Below, in pieces: positions 1 to 11,654 of a DNA stretch of 64,000 nucleotides (positions within the stretch are counted from its first letter, which is position 1; each line of letters begins with the position of its first letter). The notes under the pieces were generated by a model, which was not told where the DNA came from, did no database searches, and worked only from the letters and a program-made list of their open reading frames with translations. A program made the translations under genes and the position numbers. The DNA is from Eonycteris spelaea (Eukaryota; Chordata; Mammalia; Chiroptera; Pteropodidae): NCBI GenBank assembly GCA_003508835.1, contig PUFA01000223.1, forward strand, positions 1,488,001 through 1,552,000, written 5' to 3'.

Positions 1-1055
1 TTCCTCCCTCCGGGTCTGAGATTCAGGGCACAGAGAAGACTCAGAGCATGTGAGGGGCTCAGGGCAGCGCCCCATAAAAGTACCAACAGCAGGAGCGATT
101 CCCACAGCCATGCACCAGGCCCAGTCACAGAGGCACTGCCACCCCAAGGTCCCCACGAGCAAAGAAACTGGATGCGACACCATCTGGCCGTTACACATCA
201 CCTGGCTGAAAAGCACAGCTCTTTTCTCCTGGCATCGAAGGACCGTGTCTGTCACCCAAGTCAAATCAACCCAGACCGGGACCGAGGCTCCTAGGGCTCC
301 TTGGGGTTCCTTTCCCCGGATGAAGAACCATCCCCCCTGCATGTGGAATGGCCCAAGACCACGGTGGCCATCGTCAAGGAAAACAGGTCTGCGTCCCAGC
401 AGCCAGCGGCGGCCACCAGCGGGCCTCCCCCTGCCAAGCAGGGCCCCGTCTGCTTACCTGGGCGGCCTTGGGAGCTCATCGCTAGCAGCGTCCGCACCTG
501 TCGGCGATTCACAATGGCTCAAGATTCCCACGTAAACAATAGCTCCAAAGGGCCCCGACGTCCCAGGGACACATGCAAGGCCAGCAACAGGAGGGCCGGG
601 CCCCGTCAACAGCGTCTCACAGGCCACGGGGTCGGAGGGGGCAGGTGTCCAGCGCTCTCAGGAGAGGACCTGTGAGGTGACAGAAAGGACGCGTCAGTCA
701 GGGTGGGGCTCGTGCAACAGCAGCACACCACCCCCCCTCCCCGAGCCAGCACTCGAGCATCCCGTTTTCCACTCCCGCGCCGGGATGGTGAAACCATTCA
801 CGTGGCCTCAGCCACCGATACGCAGCACTCGGGTTTTTGTTGGTAAATAAGTGTGAACAGGTGTAGAAACGAGTCTGTCATGTGGGGTCACTCCACCTCG
901 GCACCATCGAGGAAATGCCTTGCAGGACAAACCAGTGCGCGCCCCCCCCCCTCCACCGCACGGCTCCCGTCCGCACACAGCCCCACCCCCCTACATCGCC
1001 GCGGTCCTGGAGTTTCGGTCTAAATTCAGCTTGCCTCACTTAGAGAGGCCCCCAT
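1..1055. other. Unassigned noncoding DNA
   Basis: I recognise no exon, RNA gene or repeat here. The sequence is moderately GC-rich with short C-runs near 730 and 940. Open frames across 50-675 overlap in several frames and strands with no family resemblance, so I do not call a gene. Confidence 0.5.
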
Positions 1056-1059
1056 GTTT

Positions 1060-1192
1060 CTGTCTTCATAATTACCATTTTCTCAGTTGATTTCCACTTT
1101 CTCATTATAGAAGTAATACATGCTCGTCACAGGAAAAGTATTTAAAAAGTCACCCGTGATGCCATCACACAGAGACAAACGCTCGGTAACAT
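1060..1192 (-). repeat. Ancient L1M-type 3' fragment, left arm of an inverted repeat
   Basis: The stretch around 1100-1190 resembles the antisense of an old mammalian L1 (L1ME-like) 3' region: a 'aagtaatacatgctc' core, then a 'cacccgtgatgccatcacac' stretch and 'taacattttgacac'. The same family is recognisable near 32.45 kb and 60.6 kb. The arm is matched in reverse complement at 1525-1665, including a 24-bp identical core (1113-1136 against 1581-1604) and the 16-bp 'taccattttctcagtt'. Confidence 0.6.
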
Positions 1193-1524
1193 TTTGACAC
1201 TTTTTCTTTGCCGTTTGCCCATACAGACTGCTGGTGCTGTACTGCGCGACCCACTCTCTCTGCCGACATTAGAGCCAGGAATTTTCCAGAGTCATTAACT
1301 ACCCCTGGTAATGCCATCTGGGAGGCTGCCTCCTGGTCCTTTTGTGATCGAAGCTGCCTCTCCCCCACTCCAGGTGGTTCCGATGAGCCTCCAGTCACAG
1401 GGCCCTGTCCCCAGACAAAAGGGTGGCTAGCACGTGACCAGGGCCACACTCATCAAATCCCCGCCCCGAGACCAGCTTCTGCCACAGACCCGCACTTAAC
1501 AGAGGAGCCCAGGGGTTAAGTACA
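1193..1524. other. Spacer between inverted-repeat arms
   Basis: About 330 bases separate the two arms. It has no coding potential I recognise. The first part (to about 1215) may still belong to the ancient L1-like element. Confidence 0.4.
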
Positions 1525-1665
1525 AGTCCCACCACCAGTGTCTGCCTGCGTGTGGTGCCATCCGGGGTGACTTGCTGAACTTTCCTGTGACGAGCATGTA
1601 TTACCTTTATCATCGGAATACAGAAATAAACTGAGAAAATGGTAGTTATGAAAATCCTATTACCT
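1525..1665 (+). repeat. Right arm of the inverted repeat (L1M-like)
   Basis: Read on the minus strand this repeats the left arm at 1060-1192. It shares the 16-bp and 24-bp identical blocks, and a weaker match extends through the 'cacccc / cacccg' portion. It is either a second copy of the same old element in opposite orientation or an inverted local duplication. The bases shared in the core depart from the consensus I recall for this family, which favours duplication or conversion between arms. Confidence 0.6.
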
Positions 1666-3270
1666 GTCATCTTCCCTTACAAGTGTGACAAATTCCTGTT
1701 CTTGATTAAATTACTCAGGATATTTTTTCCCTGCTGCTTATAACCAAAGAACCCTTCCCAGCATGTCATGCAAGAGGCCACTCACAAAGGCTGGCTCCTT
1801 AGGTGGTTTCCAAGCCCACTCCCCTGCAAATCCGTGATTAGTGTCTTTACAATTATTGTTCTGCATCTGGTTATTTCCATATGAAACACAGTGACTTAGC
1901 TCAGGGTCAGAACTTTTATTGGCCAGAAGGAACACCATTTCCTCGCAAGCGATGTCGATGGTACATTTTGCAAACCCTTGCAAATCTCAGACTTCACAGA
2001 GAAATCACAACTTGGCTGGACATAAAAGTCTCAGACCAGACGTTTCTCCCTCAAAATCTGTAGCCACCGCCGCACCTTCAGCGCAGCAGAAACCTCGCCG
2101 CCATGGGCCGGCCACGCCTTGTCCCCAGAGAGCCTTTGCAGGACTGACTTCCAGGGGTGCCACTTCACTGCCATCATTGTGACTCCATTCTGTCTGGATT
2201 CTGCTGGAGGTTTTCTTAATCTTAAAATTCGAACACGTCAGCAGATGTATGGCAAGAGCCTCTTCCCCTTTCTCGTGTTAAGCGTGCTTCGGCTTCTTGG
2301 GGTCCCGTGCTGTCGGCTGGCGCACCCACCCCACCTGGCCCTCCCCTGGGGGCACCTCTGTTGTCCGCTCTGCGTTCCCAGGCATCTTCTCCAGTGTGTT
2401 CGCCAGTCACCGCTGGTCTCCACATCGGTTTTATTCCTCGTGGCTTCTGCTACAGCTTTTAACCAAACCGTAAACTCTTTGTTTTCAACCATTTCCCCTG
2501 ACAACTCATTCCATCACCTTCTCACTCACCCATGACCTTCTGCTCCTGTCTGCAGAATCCCGTATTCTCCTAGACAAAATCCTTTGAAATTTCTGATTTC
2601 AACTGTAAATCATTTTCAGAGGCACGACCGTCTTTCTGCCTTTCCGGAGCGTCCCCTCCCCCCACATTCTAGGACCCCTTTGCGAGGCCCAGTGGTGGTG
2701 ATTCTGTTCATTTTGTCTCAAATAAGAACAGCTCTAGCTGGACCTGTTTCGCCAAGCGCTGCGCGCAGCTGCGCAACCTCCGTTCCGCGCCCAGGGCGCC
2801 CCTGGTCCAGGCCCGTGCCCCAGCCCTGCGCCCGAGGGGCGCGCCTCGCAAATGCGCACTCGGCAGGACGCAGAAGTCGCTGCTCTGACGCGACACATGT
2901 TCCTCAATAACCTGACACCCTGAGACATTGCGCACCACAGACGCCGGGCTCCGGGAAGAACCAGGGGGGCCCACTCTGCAGACCTCGACTCAGTGAGCAG
3001 GGCGCTCCGCAGGCGCACAGGCTGCCGACAGACCACCACCGTCGGGTGCAAGAGGACACGCAAAACGCCCAGGGCATGCCAGGCTCGGGCAAGGTCGAAA
3101 GTTGTCTTAAAAAGACGGCAGCAGCCTGACGAGAGCGGGTACGTGGAAGCACCGAAGCTTCTACGTCATGGTGTCGGGGACGGAGCGCGCAGATGGAGAA
3201 ACCGCAGCGAACGCTCCAGAGAAAGTGTGCAGGGCCACAGCGAGCGGGGAAATGAGCCAGGCCTGCCACA
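1666..3270. other. Unassigned noncoding DNA
   Basis: Mixed composition: pyrimidine-rich on the plus strand from about 2200 to 2700, then CpG-rich from about 2740 to 3260. I see no recognised repeat or gene. Long frames at 2900-3430 on both strands follow from GC-rich sequence without stops. Confidence 0.4.
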
Positions 3271-3274
3271 GGAG

Positions 3275-3396
3275 CCAGGAGTGGGATGGGGGGGCAGGAC
3301 CAGGGAGGGGCGGGGGGCAAGGAGGGGCGGGGCCAGGGAGGGGCGGGGTGCAGCGAGGCGGGGGGGGGGCGGGGGCGGGGCCGGGCTGGAGCGGGT
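3275..3396. repeat. G-rich minisatellite
   Basis: Tandem imperfect units built from 'aggggcggggccaggg'-like sequence, ending in a long G-run near 3359-3380. Four or more G-runs lie close together on the plus strand, so the tract could form G-quadruplexes. It also contains repeated Sp1-type GC boxes (ggggcgggg). Confidence 0.8.
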
Positions 3397-4095
3397 GAGC
3401 GCCATTGGTCCCCTCGGACCCCCACGTGCCACATGCATGTCCTTGAGGCTCAAACCCTGCTCCTTGATGGCAGACACCAGACGCACAAGAAGTCAAGTGT
3501 GGCCCAGCTCGGCTCTGCATCACACTGACGGGGCTGCCCATTAGCAGCGCCTGAGCCACTCATGTCGCATAAACGCATGCTTTGTTGCAGGATGACAGAA
3601 TGCACACGGCGAAGGGACCACCCCAGAGCACTGGTTTCCTAGGGCTGCCTCAGCAAAGGACCGCGACCCGGGTGGCTTGGACCCACAGGAATGGACGGCT
3701 CACAGGTCCGGAGCATGAGAGCTCTGGGAGCCTGAATCCATTGCCCTTCCCGCCTCTCCCACGGGTGGCCCTCCGTCCCCGCCTCCGCCCACTCCCTCAG
3801 CTGCAGTTGGTGGGGAGGGGTGGGGAGGGCTGCCCGCCGCTGGCCGCGCTGCTGGCCACTCCGACGCCAGCCACACGCAGCTCAGCAGGCCCCCCGCGCC
3901 GCGAGTGGAAGCGCAGAGGCCTCGGCACGGACGTGCACGCCGCTGCAGCTGGCAACGCGGGGTGGGGGGCCCGCGAACGTCGCAGGGGCGTCACCATGAC
4001 AACATGGGGCGGTGCAGGAGAGGCACCGTGTCCCGCCTGGTACAGAGTGAGCCTCCTAATGCTAGCTACTGATGCTATCTTTATTTTAAACCAAA
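3397..4095. other. Unassigned DNA, CpG-rich in its second half
   Basis: No gene recognised. The part from about 3800 to 4010 is CpG-rich and ends just before the AT-rich L1 that begins near 4.1 kb. Confidence 0.4.
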
Positions 4096-4099
4096 AGCT

Positions 4100-5868
4100 G
4101 CTAATAAAATCTTGACAATTAAAAATTTCCCTGAGATAATCAGAATTCTGCTTCCGACCAAAACAGAACACAGACCAGATTTACTCTCCCACACAAAACA
4201 GCGGAAACAAATATATAAAACCATGGCTTTCAGACATTGGCCATCGGGCATGGAGACCCCCACAGCGGTCCCTGGTGTCTGCTTGGACAGTGTCCAGGCA
4301 GAAGTGCAAGGAGAACACCGAAAACATCTGAAAAATGACAGCTTACAATTTCCCACAGGATGAAAACTATAAACCCGCAGACCCAAGAAGGTTCACAAAC
4401 TCCGAACACAAAACACATAGAGTACACCAAGACCCACGAAACCAAGCTGCTTAGCACTAGCTCTGATAACGTCTTAAAAGCAGCCAGGAAGAAAACGTTA
4501 CATCATGGAAAGACAAAAATAATGACAGCAGATTTCTTTGCTGAAAGAATGCCGCCAGCGGGCAATGGAAGGAAACCTCTCAAAGCCTGGGGGTGGGGTG
4601 GGTGGGGTGGGGGCACAATCGGCCAGCCTGCAATGCTATACCTCTGGAAAACGGATTTAAAAAACAAAGAGAGATGTTTTCAGATGTTCACAACCTGAAA
4701 GCACTCCTCGGCAGCAAGTCCGCAGTACAGGAGCGATGGCAGCCTTCAGGCAGAAGGCAAGCAACACCAGGTGGAATCGGCCCCCACGAGGGACGGAGGC
4801 AACAGAAATGGGAACCACTCAGGTAAATAGAAAAGTCCTCTCTTATGTTCAAATCTACTAAAAGAAATATAGTTTAAAGCAAAAATAATCAAATATTAAG
4901 ATGTTTATATCAAATGCACTAAAAAAACAAGTCAAAAAGAGCACGACGCCCTCCTGTGCTGACACTCGACACAGGGCAGGACATCCCTCGATGACAGACT
5001 GATAAGCTGCACACCTGTACAATAAATCGGAAAGCATCCACTTAGGGAAAAGTTCTAGTTAACAATAAAAAGCACACGACGCAATCATAAAAATACTCAA
5101 TCCAAAGGAGGGCAGAAAAGGGAGAAAAGAGGAAAATTGTGACCAACAGAAAGACAGCAGCTTCAGAGCCAACTCTACCAGCGACCGTATCAGATGGTCC
5201 AACCACCCACCCCAGTTAAAGGCAGAGGCTGTGAGATCGGATGCAAAAGCCACCCCACTTCGCCCGAGTGTGGAGGGGAACCCAGTGAGGGGGGCTGAAA
5301 GGACTCGGAGAGGAGGTCACGCATTTTACCTTGTGAAATCAATCTTCCCCATGTTTACAGACCCAATTATTACGCTGCCTACAAGGAAACAATTTCAAGT
5401 ATAAAATACAAAGAGATTAAGTAAAAGATGGAAGAGATATGTCATGCAGATACTAATCAAAAGAAAGTTGTAATGGTTACATTAATATGAGGCTAAGTAG
5501 ATTTTAAAGAAAGGATATCACCAGGGATAACGAAAGCCATTTCGTAATGAATTCATCGAGACCATAACAATTCTAAACATTTACGCACCTGATAACAGAG
5601 CTTCCTACAATGAAGAAAAAAATTAATGAAGTATAAGAAGAAATGGACAAATCTACAGATAAGTTGGAAATTTCAACACTCTGCTCTTAGCAATTGTTAG
5701 AACAAGTAGACAGAAAATCAGTAAGAACAGAAAAAACATAACACAATCACCCAATCTGACATTTATGAAATACTCTGTAAACAACAGAATATAGTCTTCA
5801 CACTCTTTTAAAACGCACATAGAATACTTACCAAGGCAGACATCTTTTGGGCCATAAGACAAGTCTAA
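4100..5868 (+). mobile_element. Old LINE-1 (L1M), host copy part 1
   Basis: Sense-strand L1 body. The 4470-4560 part matches the L1 segment with 'cttaaaagcagccaggaag' followed by 'gacagcagatttc'. The 4660-4820 part corresponds to the 'gatgttttcagatgttcac ... cttcaggcagaaggcaa' block upstream of ORF2. The 5060-5250 and 5410-5870 parts match the start of ORF2 (endonuclease region), for example 'acactaatcaaaagaaag'-type and 'ttgttagaacaagtagac' text. Many substitutions and small indels leave no long frame, so the element is dead. The copy continues at 6573 and again at 7151 after two later insertions. The exact 5' limit is unclear and the first 300 bases are poorly matched. Confidence 0.8.
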
Positions 5869-6572
5869 GTTTTTTGTTATTTTTTTAATCAATTTATTTA
5901 TTACAGTGACACTGGTTAACGAAATCCAATGTTTCATCTGTATACTTTAACAGTAAGGCATATATATGTGTGTATATATATGTATATATATACATATATA
6001 TGTGTGTATATATATATTTACATTGTGTGTTCTCCCCCAGTTAATTTCTGTCACCACATATTTGACCCCCTTTACCCCGTCTACCTCCCTCTCCCCCCAC
6101 CCCCCTACCAGTCTATAGTCCATGTCCATGAGTCTCTGTTTGTCCTGTTCATGTGTTGCTTTATATCCCACACATAAGTGATATATGATTTTCAACTTTG
6201 GCTTATTTCGCTTAGCATGATTATCTCTCAAGGTCCATGTTGTCACAAATGGCAATATTTCATCTCTTCTTATGGCTGAGTAATAGTCCATCGTATATAT
6301 GTACCACAGCTTCATTAGCCAATCATCTATCACGGGACATTTTGGTTGCTTCCATGTCCTGGCCATTGTGAATAATGCTGCTATGAACATCGGTGTGCAA
6401 ATATCTCGTCGGATATGAGTTTTCAAGTCTTTGGGGTAAAGACCCAGTAGAGGGATTGCTGGATCATATGGGAGATCAATTCTTCGTTTTTTGAGGAACC
6501 TCCACACTGTTTTCCACAGTGGCTGTACCAATTTGCAGTCCCACCAGCACTGTGTGACGGTTCCTAGGCCTC
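5869..6572 (-). mobile_element. Younger LINE-1 3' end inserted antisense
   Basis: A 5'-truncated L1 in minus orientation, lying inside the older L1. Its 3' tail is the T-rich run at 5869-5888 on the plus strand. Upstream on the minus strand lies the end of ORF2: a 194-codon open frame (6531 to 5947) carries L1 ORF2p C-terminal motifs, including [15 protein letters not shown] and YSAIRRDEILPF. Normal intact ORF2p is about 1275 residues, so only the last part is present and it lacks the endonuclease and reverse transcriptase. The still-open frame shows that this is the youngest L1 in the window. The 3' UTR text looks like bat L1 to me. Confidence 0.9.
5958..6018. repeat. TA/TG-rich microsatellite
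   Basis: Alternating TATATG/TGTGTATA sequence within the 3' UTR of the antisense L1. It is an expanded simple repeat and a probable length polymorphism. Confidence 0.9.
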
Positions 6573-6832
6573 ACAAAGTTTTAAATGACTCAAGTCAAGC
6601 CACCAAAAGATGTCCCCCAACTAAATGAAATTTAATTAGAAATCAGTAACAGAAAGATGTCTGGAAAACTCCAAAAATTTGGAAACTAAATAAATATACT
6701 TCATGGGGCAAAGAAAAAATTAAAACATGAGTTAGAGTATTTCTAAATGAAAATGCAAACACAACATATCACAGCGTGCAGTGCTTTGAGGGTAAGTCAC
6801 AGCCCTGAATGTCGGTTTAGAAAAGGAGGTCT
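6573..6832 (+). mobile_element. Old LINE-1, host copy part 2
   Basis: Continues the interrupted L1 ORF2: 'gaaatttaattagaaatcag', then 'aacagaaagatgtctgg', then text ending near 'acacaacatatcacagc'. This is the interval between the endonuclease and reverse transcriptase domains, in the order expected after part 1. No open frame survives. Confidence 0.85.
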
Positions 6833-7159
6833 CATGATTTCACTTATATGCGGAATCTAAGGAACAAAAAGAACAAACTAATCAAAAAAAGACTCACAAG
6901 TATAGTGGACAATATGCTGACGGCCAGAGGGGAGAGGGGTCAGGGGGCTGGGAGAATAAGGTGAAGGGTTAAAGGAAAGCAGGTCACAGGGATGGGGGGC
7001 TCGACAGAGAGAATGCAGTCAGCAGTAATATGATGGCCAGGTGGAGGGCCAGGGGAGGGAGTTTTATGAACTACATAGGTATCTAACCAATGTACTGTAT
7101 ACTTAATTTAAATAAATTTTAAAAACTAAATTAATTTTTAAAAAAGAAAAGGGGTCTCA
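6819..7159 (+). mobile_element. Second nested LINE-1 3' end with target-site duplication
   Basis: A sense L1 3' UTR fragment runs from about 6834 ('catgatttcacttatatg', 'cagaggggagaggggtcag') to the A-rich tail near 7145. It is flanked by a near-perfect direct repeat of about 15 bases, beginning 'agaaaagg' and ending 'ggtctca', at 6819-6834 and 7145-7159. This is the target-site duplication of a retrotransposition event. The host L1 text resumes exactly after it. Confidence 0.85.
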
Positions 7160-7535
7160 AGTCAGGGACTTCGGGTTTTGCCTTAAGAAACTAAAAAGAA
7201 AAAAGAAAAAGAAATTAAACCCAGAATAAGCCCCCCCCCAAAAAAAGACAATAACAAAGAACAGAAATGAATAAAATAGAAAAAAGCCAACAAACTAAAA
7301 GCTGATTCTTTGAGACAAAAAAACTGGTAAGCCCCTAGCTAGACTGACCAGGAAAAATTAAGAAGACACTTTAACAAATCAAGAACGAGAGAGGGGCTTA
7401 ACTCTAGACCATACGGATAGAAAAAGGACAATAAGGGAATATTATTGACAACTTCATGCCAATATCTTTGACAATTTAGATGAAATCAACGAATGCCTTA
7501 AAAGACACAAACGAGCAAAGCTCACTCACACCAGG
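7151..7535 (+). mobile_element. Old LINE-1, host copy part 3
   Basis: Resumes ORF2 at the start of the reverse transcriptase region: 'ccttaagaaactaaaaag', 'gctgattctttgagac', 'agctagactgaccagg', then 'aatatctttgacaatttag' and 'gaaatcaacgaatgcc'. The L1 match stops near 7535, where CpG-island sequence begins abruptly. Confidence 0.85.
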
Positions 7536-7539
7536 AGAG

Positions 7540-8330
7540 AGACTGCGGTCAGTGCCCAGGGCATCCGCGCGGCCACTGGACCCGTGGGCACGCGTCTGCC
7601 ACTCTCTTCCCACGCACATCAGTCCCCAACCAGAGCCGGGGCCGGGCCGCGCCGCACGCCCGTGGGCTCTGCGCCCGGGCGCGGCCGCCGGGGCTGCCGC
7701 GGGTCTGCCCTGCGGTGCGCCCCAGTGCGCCCCAGGCCCCAGCCCAACCTCCTTTTCTTCCTTTTTTTCGCATTTCTTCACTTTCTGGTTCCACGAGATG
7801 TCCATGTCACAGCCGGAATCAGCCACCGCCCCAGTCTGTGGAGAACTGTTCTAGCCGCCGAGGTCCGCGGGCTCGGCGCGTCCCTCACCGCACCCCTCCG
7901 TGCGCGCGCTCCCACTCCCGCTGCCGCACCTGTGGTCCTGCACCTGGCTGCGGCGGTCGCTCGAAGATCACGAGTTTCTACAGACACCTCCGAGGCCAGT
8001 CCGCCGTGCCAGGCTGACTTTCGCCCCCCTGCGCTTCCCTGACGCTCGACTTCTGTCTCCAACAGCGAGAAGCCTGGTTCTCGTTACCTGCGACGCCTTT
8101 ACTCGCTTGGTGCACTCTGGTTGAAAGTCTTTCAGGACCGGCCACCGGCCCGCAGGAGAAGCCGCTGTGCGCGGCCCCTGCAGACCCCTCCCCGCCCGCG
8201 GCCCGCCGCCGCGCGGCTGCGCGGGTCCCCGACCCGTCTGCGGCGCTCAGCGCGCTCGAGAGGCACGTGTGCTCACCCGGGCTGGCCTGCGGTCGCCGTG
8301 TCCATCCCGGAGCCCCGCGTCCCGCTTGGT
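7540..8330. promoter_or_regulatory. Orphan CpG island
   Basis: About 800 bases of CpG-dense sequence. There are many CGCG and GGCCGCC-type words and a CACGTG E-box within 'aggcacgtgtgctc' near 8263. It directly abuts a truncated L1. I see no coding exon I recognise on either strand. A plausible plus-strand splice acceptor (pyrimidine-rich 'cttctgtctccaacag') ends near 8066. It could be a promoter of an unannotated or noncoding RNA, or simply GC-rich unique sequence. Confidence 0.45.
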
Positions 8331-10055
8331 TTTAACTGTTTTTTTTTTTTATTTTGGGATGTGTGAAGAGTAAGAACATAAGTTTTGTCGAAGTGGGAAA
8401 AAAGTGCTCAAAATTGGCATTTGCAATTTAAATTTAAGATCGTACGAGTTTTAACGTAAGTTTCTCTTGCTTTAAAAAAAGCTTTTTGTGCTTTGAGAAT
8501 TCAAACGTAAACAAGTCCACAGAACAGTGTGAGCTGGAAACGCGCTGCTTCAGCAGCCGCCAGCACCTGCCACCCCGGCCTCGCCGCACCTGCCCAAAAT
8601 CTGCCCGCACAGGTTTGAGAACGGGCACATCTGGGCAACCCCAGCACCATGGGCTTTTCTGACTTTTAAGCGTATCGCCAAACTAGGGAGAAGCCCATCC
8701 CTTTGCTGTAAGGCCGCAAAGGACGGGGCATTTTGGGACATCAGGTCCTCCCGACCTTGGGAAACCGGACACTGTGGAAGGCGTCGGGGCAGTACTGGCA
8801 GGGCGGGCTCTGGGGCCAGCAAGGGCCAGTACCAGCGTGGCCACGGCCTCTCCCTCCTCAAGGGGACCTGTCCCCAGAGCCGGGGCGGAGGCCCCTCCAC
8901 TGAGTCCGTTCGCGGCCTCAGGCCCTGTGGCCGTCGGGAGCTGCCGCCACAGCCCAGAGACAGTCACCCCCCCCCGCCACCTCTGGTCAAGGCTGTCACA
9001 GAGCCAGCTTGTGCCAGGGCCATGACCCCAAGGGACAGGCAGGGGGAGCCCGGGTTTGGAGAAGTGGAGAATCGGGTGCATCTGGAAGACAGCGGAGGCT
9101 GAAGAACCCCATGCTGCGCCTGCGAACCCCTCTCCAGCAGCGAGAAACTAGGACGCAGTGTGTGAACCGGCTGAGGCACGGCCCCGGCTCGGCACGCGGG
9201 CATGTCAGAACCACGGCGGCAAGCGACAGGCACCCTCCAGGCAAACGGAGGGCCTCCCCACAGGAAACCAGTGGCTGAGGCCACCTGCACGGGCCCTGAG
9301 GCGGGAGCGCAGGCAGTCCCTGCGGGAGCCTCCTCACGTTCCAGGAACCTCGGCTGTTGGGCAGCAGCTGTCACACCTGTCGGCCAAGAGCAGGGCAGGA
9401 CACCTCGACCCACAGCCCCGCCAAAGGGAAAGGGATCATTCCCCAGAGGACAGTGGAGGGCCATGACCACAGGAGAAGTGAACAGGGCCAGGCAGACAGA
9501 TGCCACCGGGAGCTGCGGGGACCGGGGACGCCAGCCACGAGGTGCAGCTGGGAGATGGGGTGGCCAGCGGCTCCACCCCGCCAGCACCCCCGGGTCTGCC
9601 CAGCGGTGTGGCCCTGAAGCTTCGTAAGGGCACATGCGCTGGCTGGGCCGGCCACAATGGCCATCTGCATGCAGCTCTGAGTTCCGTGAGGACCACAGTC
9701 CCCCGCCTGGGGGCGAGGGCAGAGGCTAGGAGGCCAGAGCTGGGTGACCCGGGCCAGCCTCGGTCCCCTGGGTGCATCTCCCCCGTCACGTGACGGGGAG
9801 GGAGGCGTCAGACTCCCTGGAGGTTCTCCATGGCCCTCACAGGCCAGGCTTGGTGGGGACAGGGGATCCGGGGCCATGGTCGCCGCACTGAGCAGGGCGC
9901 GCCATGACGTCCCCGGGCCGCCCTGCACAGAGGTCGGCGCCCACGTCTCTATGGGGCTCCTTCTCCCGCTTCCCTCGAGCCGTCTCCGCAGAGCGGCTTT
10001 CCCCAAGGACCCAGCCAGCAGGTCCCCTCCCCTCGCTCCATCACCCTGCTTCCTT
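8331..10055. other. Unassigned noncoding DNA
   Basis: Starts with an AT-rich 200 bases (8331-8540, including a T-run near 8340), then turns GC-rich to 10 kb. No repeat or exon recognised. Confidence 0.4.
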
Positions 10056-10059
10056 CCCT

Positions 10060-10230
10060 CTTGACACTGCCCCCACTGTGCTTGCTTACTTGTTCATTTT
10101 TTGGCTACCTGAAAGTCAGCCCCTGCATCCCAGGCTGTGACCCCGGTGACGGCGGCGACTGGGCTGCCTGCTGGATCCCAGGCGGTGGCGTGCAGCAGGC
10201 ACCCAACACCCATGGGCTGGACGAACGAGG
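10060..10230 (+). repeat. Probable L2 3' remnant
   Basis: The right end, 'caggcacccaacaccc' followed by 'ggctggacgaacgaggc', resembles the degraded end of L2 ('aggtgctcaataaat ... gaatgaatga'). The text before it ('cctgcatcccaggctg') fits the same consensus. The match is heavily diverged and CpG-enriched. Confidence 0.45.
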
Positions 10231-11650
10231 CTGCCACAGGTTGTCCTGAGTCCTCCTCAGAAATCGCCTCAAAGGGGCTGAGGTCAAAAGCGAATTCCGA
10301 AAGCGACAGTCTGCCTTTCAGGCTTAAGGGTTAAGGAACACATCTAGCACAGAAACGTCTAGAAACCCAAAAGCACGTGGGCCTCAGGAAGCCACTGCCT
10401 CGGGGCCGCAGGGCTGCCAGGGGAGGTGACGAACAACCGCTTCGGTCCTCAGACCCGGACAAACAGGAGCTCACCGGGGCCCACCAGGACAGAGGGCAGA
10501 GGAGAAAATTAGGAACAAACCATTTCAGCTGGAAACTAAATTGAACTGACAGAGAAAGCAATACCACCTCAACCCCACAAGGAAAGCGAACCTTGCACAT
10601 TCAGCCTAAGGAGAAAGCACCAATAACACCGTCTGACTCGCTCAGCACGTTTCTCCCTCCCCGCTCCCCTCAGCGTCGTTTAGGCAGAAGGTCTCTGAAC
10701 AACCCAATGCAACCGTCACAATATAAAAACATACTAGGAATTTAACTCTTAATAAAATAAAATTTGAGCATGGGCTAGTTCCTTCTATCTTGATGTAAAC
10801 GTCTAACCAATAGAGTGCTGGTTAGACTTTACTGACCAACTGGTTATTGCTTTTCTAAGAAAACACGCAGACAGCACATGGCAGTTAAGATCTCAAAACC
10901 TACAGGAGCCTCAGGTTCCCGAAACCCACCCACGAAGAACATCTGAAACTCCCATCCGTACGTCTCTAACGAAAGCTCAGACCTCTGATAAATGCGAGAC
11001 AGCGCTGAATGGGCCGCGACCCGAGATGCAGCTGCACGGCGACCGCCCCCCACGTGCGGCCCCGGCCTGCACGCTGGCCTGGAAAGGGCAGCCTTCCCGG
11101 AGGAGGCGGCCTCCGACACTGTGTGTTTGCACAAACACGTCGCTTTCTTTATTTTCACTTCTGCTCTGTACAGAATGAATGAAGCTGCATGCGTCACCAC
11201 GGCTCAGCCGTGTGCTAGTGTCTCCGCCACCACGCCGGGATCGAGGGCTGCCGACGGCCCGCCGCCCGCTGCAGCTGCCCTTTCAGTTGACCTAATTTCA
11301 CGGAATAAACCATAAACCTTCCAAAGAGTAAATGTCTTGTAACTGTAAATCCTTACGAGAACATTCTTTGTAAAATCTTATTAAATGACCACAGAGAAAT
11401 GTGGCAGGGAGCAAAGAGGACATGCTCTCTCACTGACCACAACCCTCTGCATCCTGTCACATGGGCAAAGAATGACCCGGCTCAGAGTCCACACTCCTCC
11501 TCCCACCGTGACCTCAGCCTGCCAGGCTGGTGGGCGAACAGCTGTGAGTGAGACCAAAAGGACCGACAAGAGGCGCCGCACAGCCCGCGGCACCCAGTGC
11601 GGGATGGGGCCAGACGTCAGCGGAAGGCAACGGGAGCCGTCCCCCAGTCA
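10231..11650. other. Unassigned DNA with AT-rich patches
   Basis: Mostly GC-rich. Two AT-rich patches at 10690-10860 and 11290-11400 lack recognisable repeat text and could be conserved noncoding sequence. No exon recognised. Confidence 0.35.
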
Positions 11651-11654
11651 GGCG

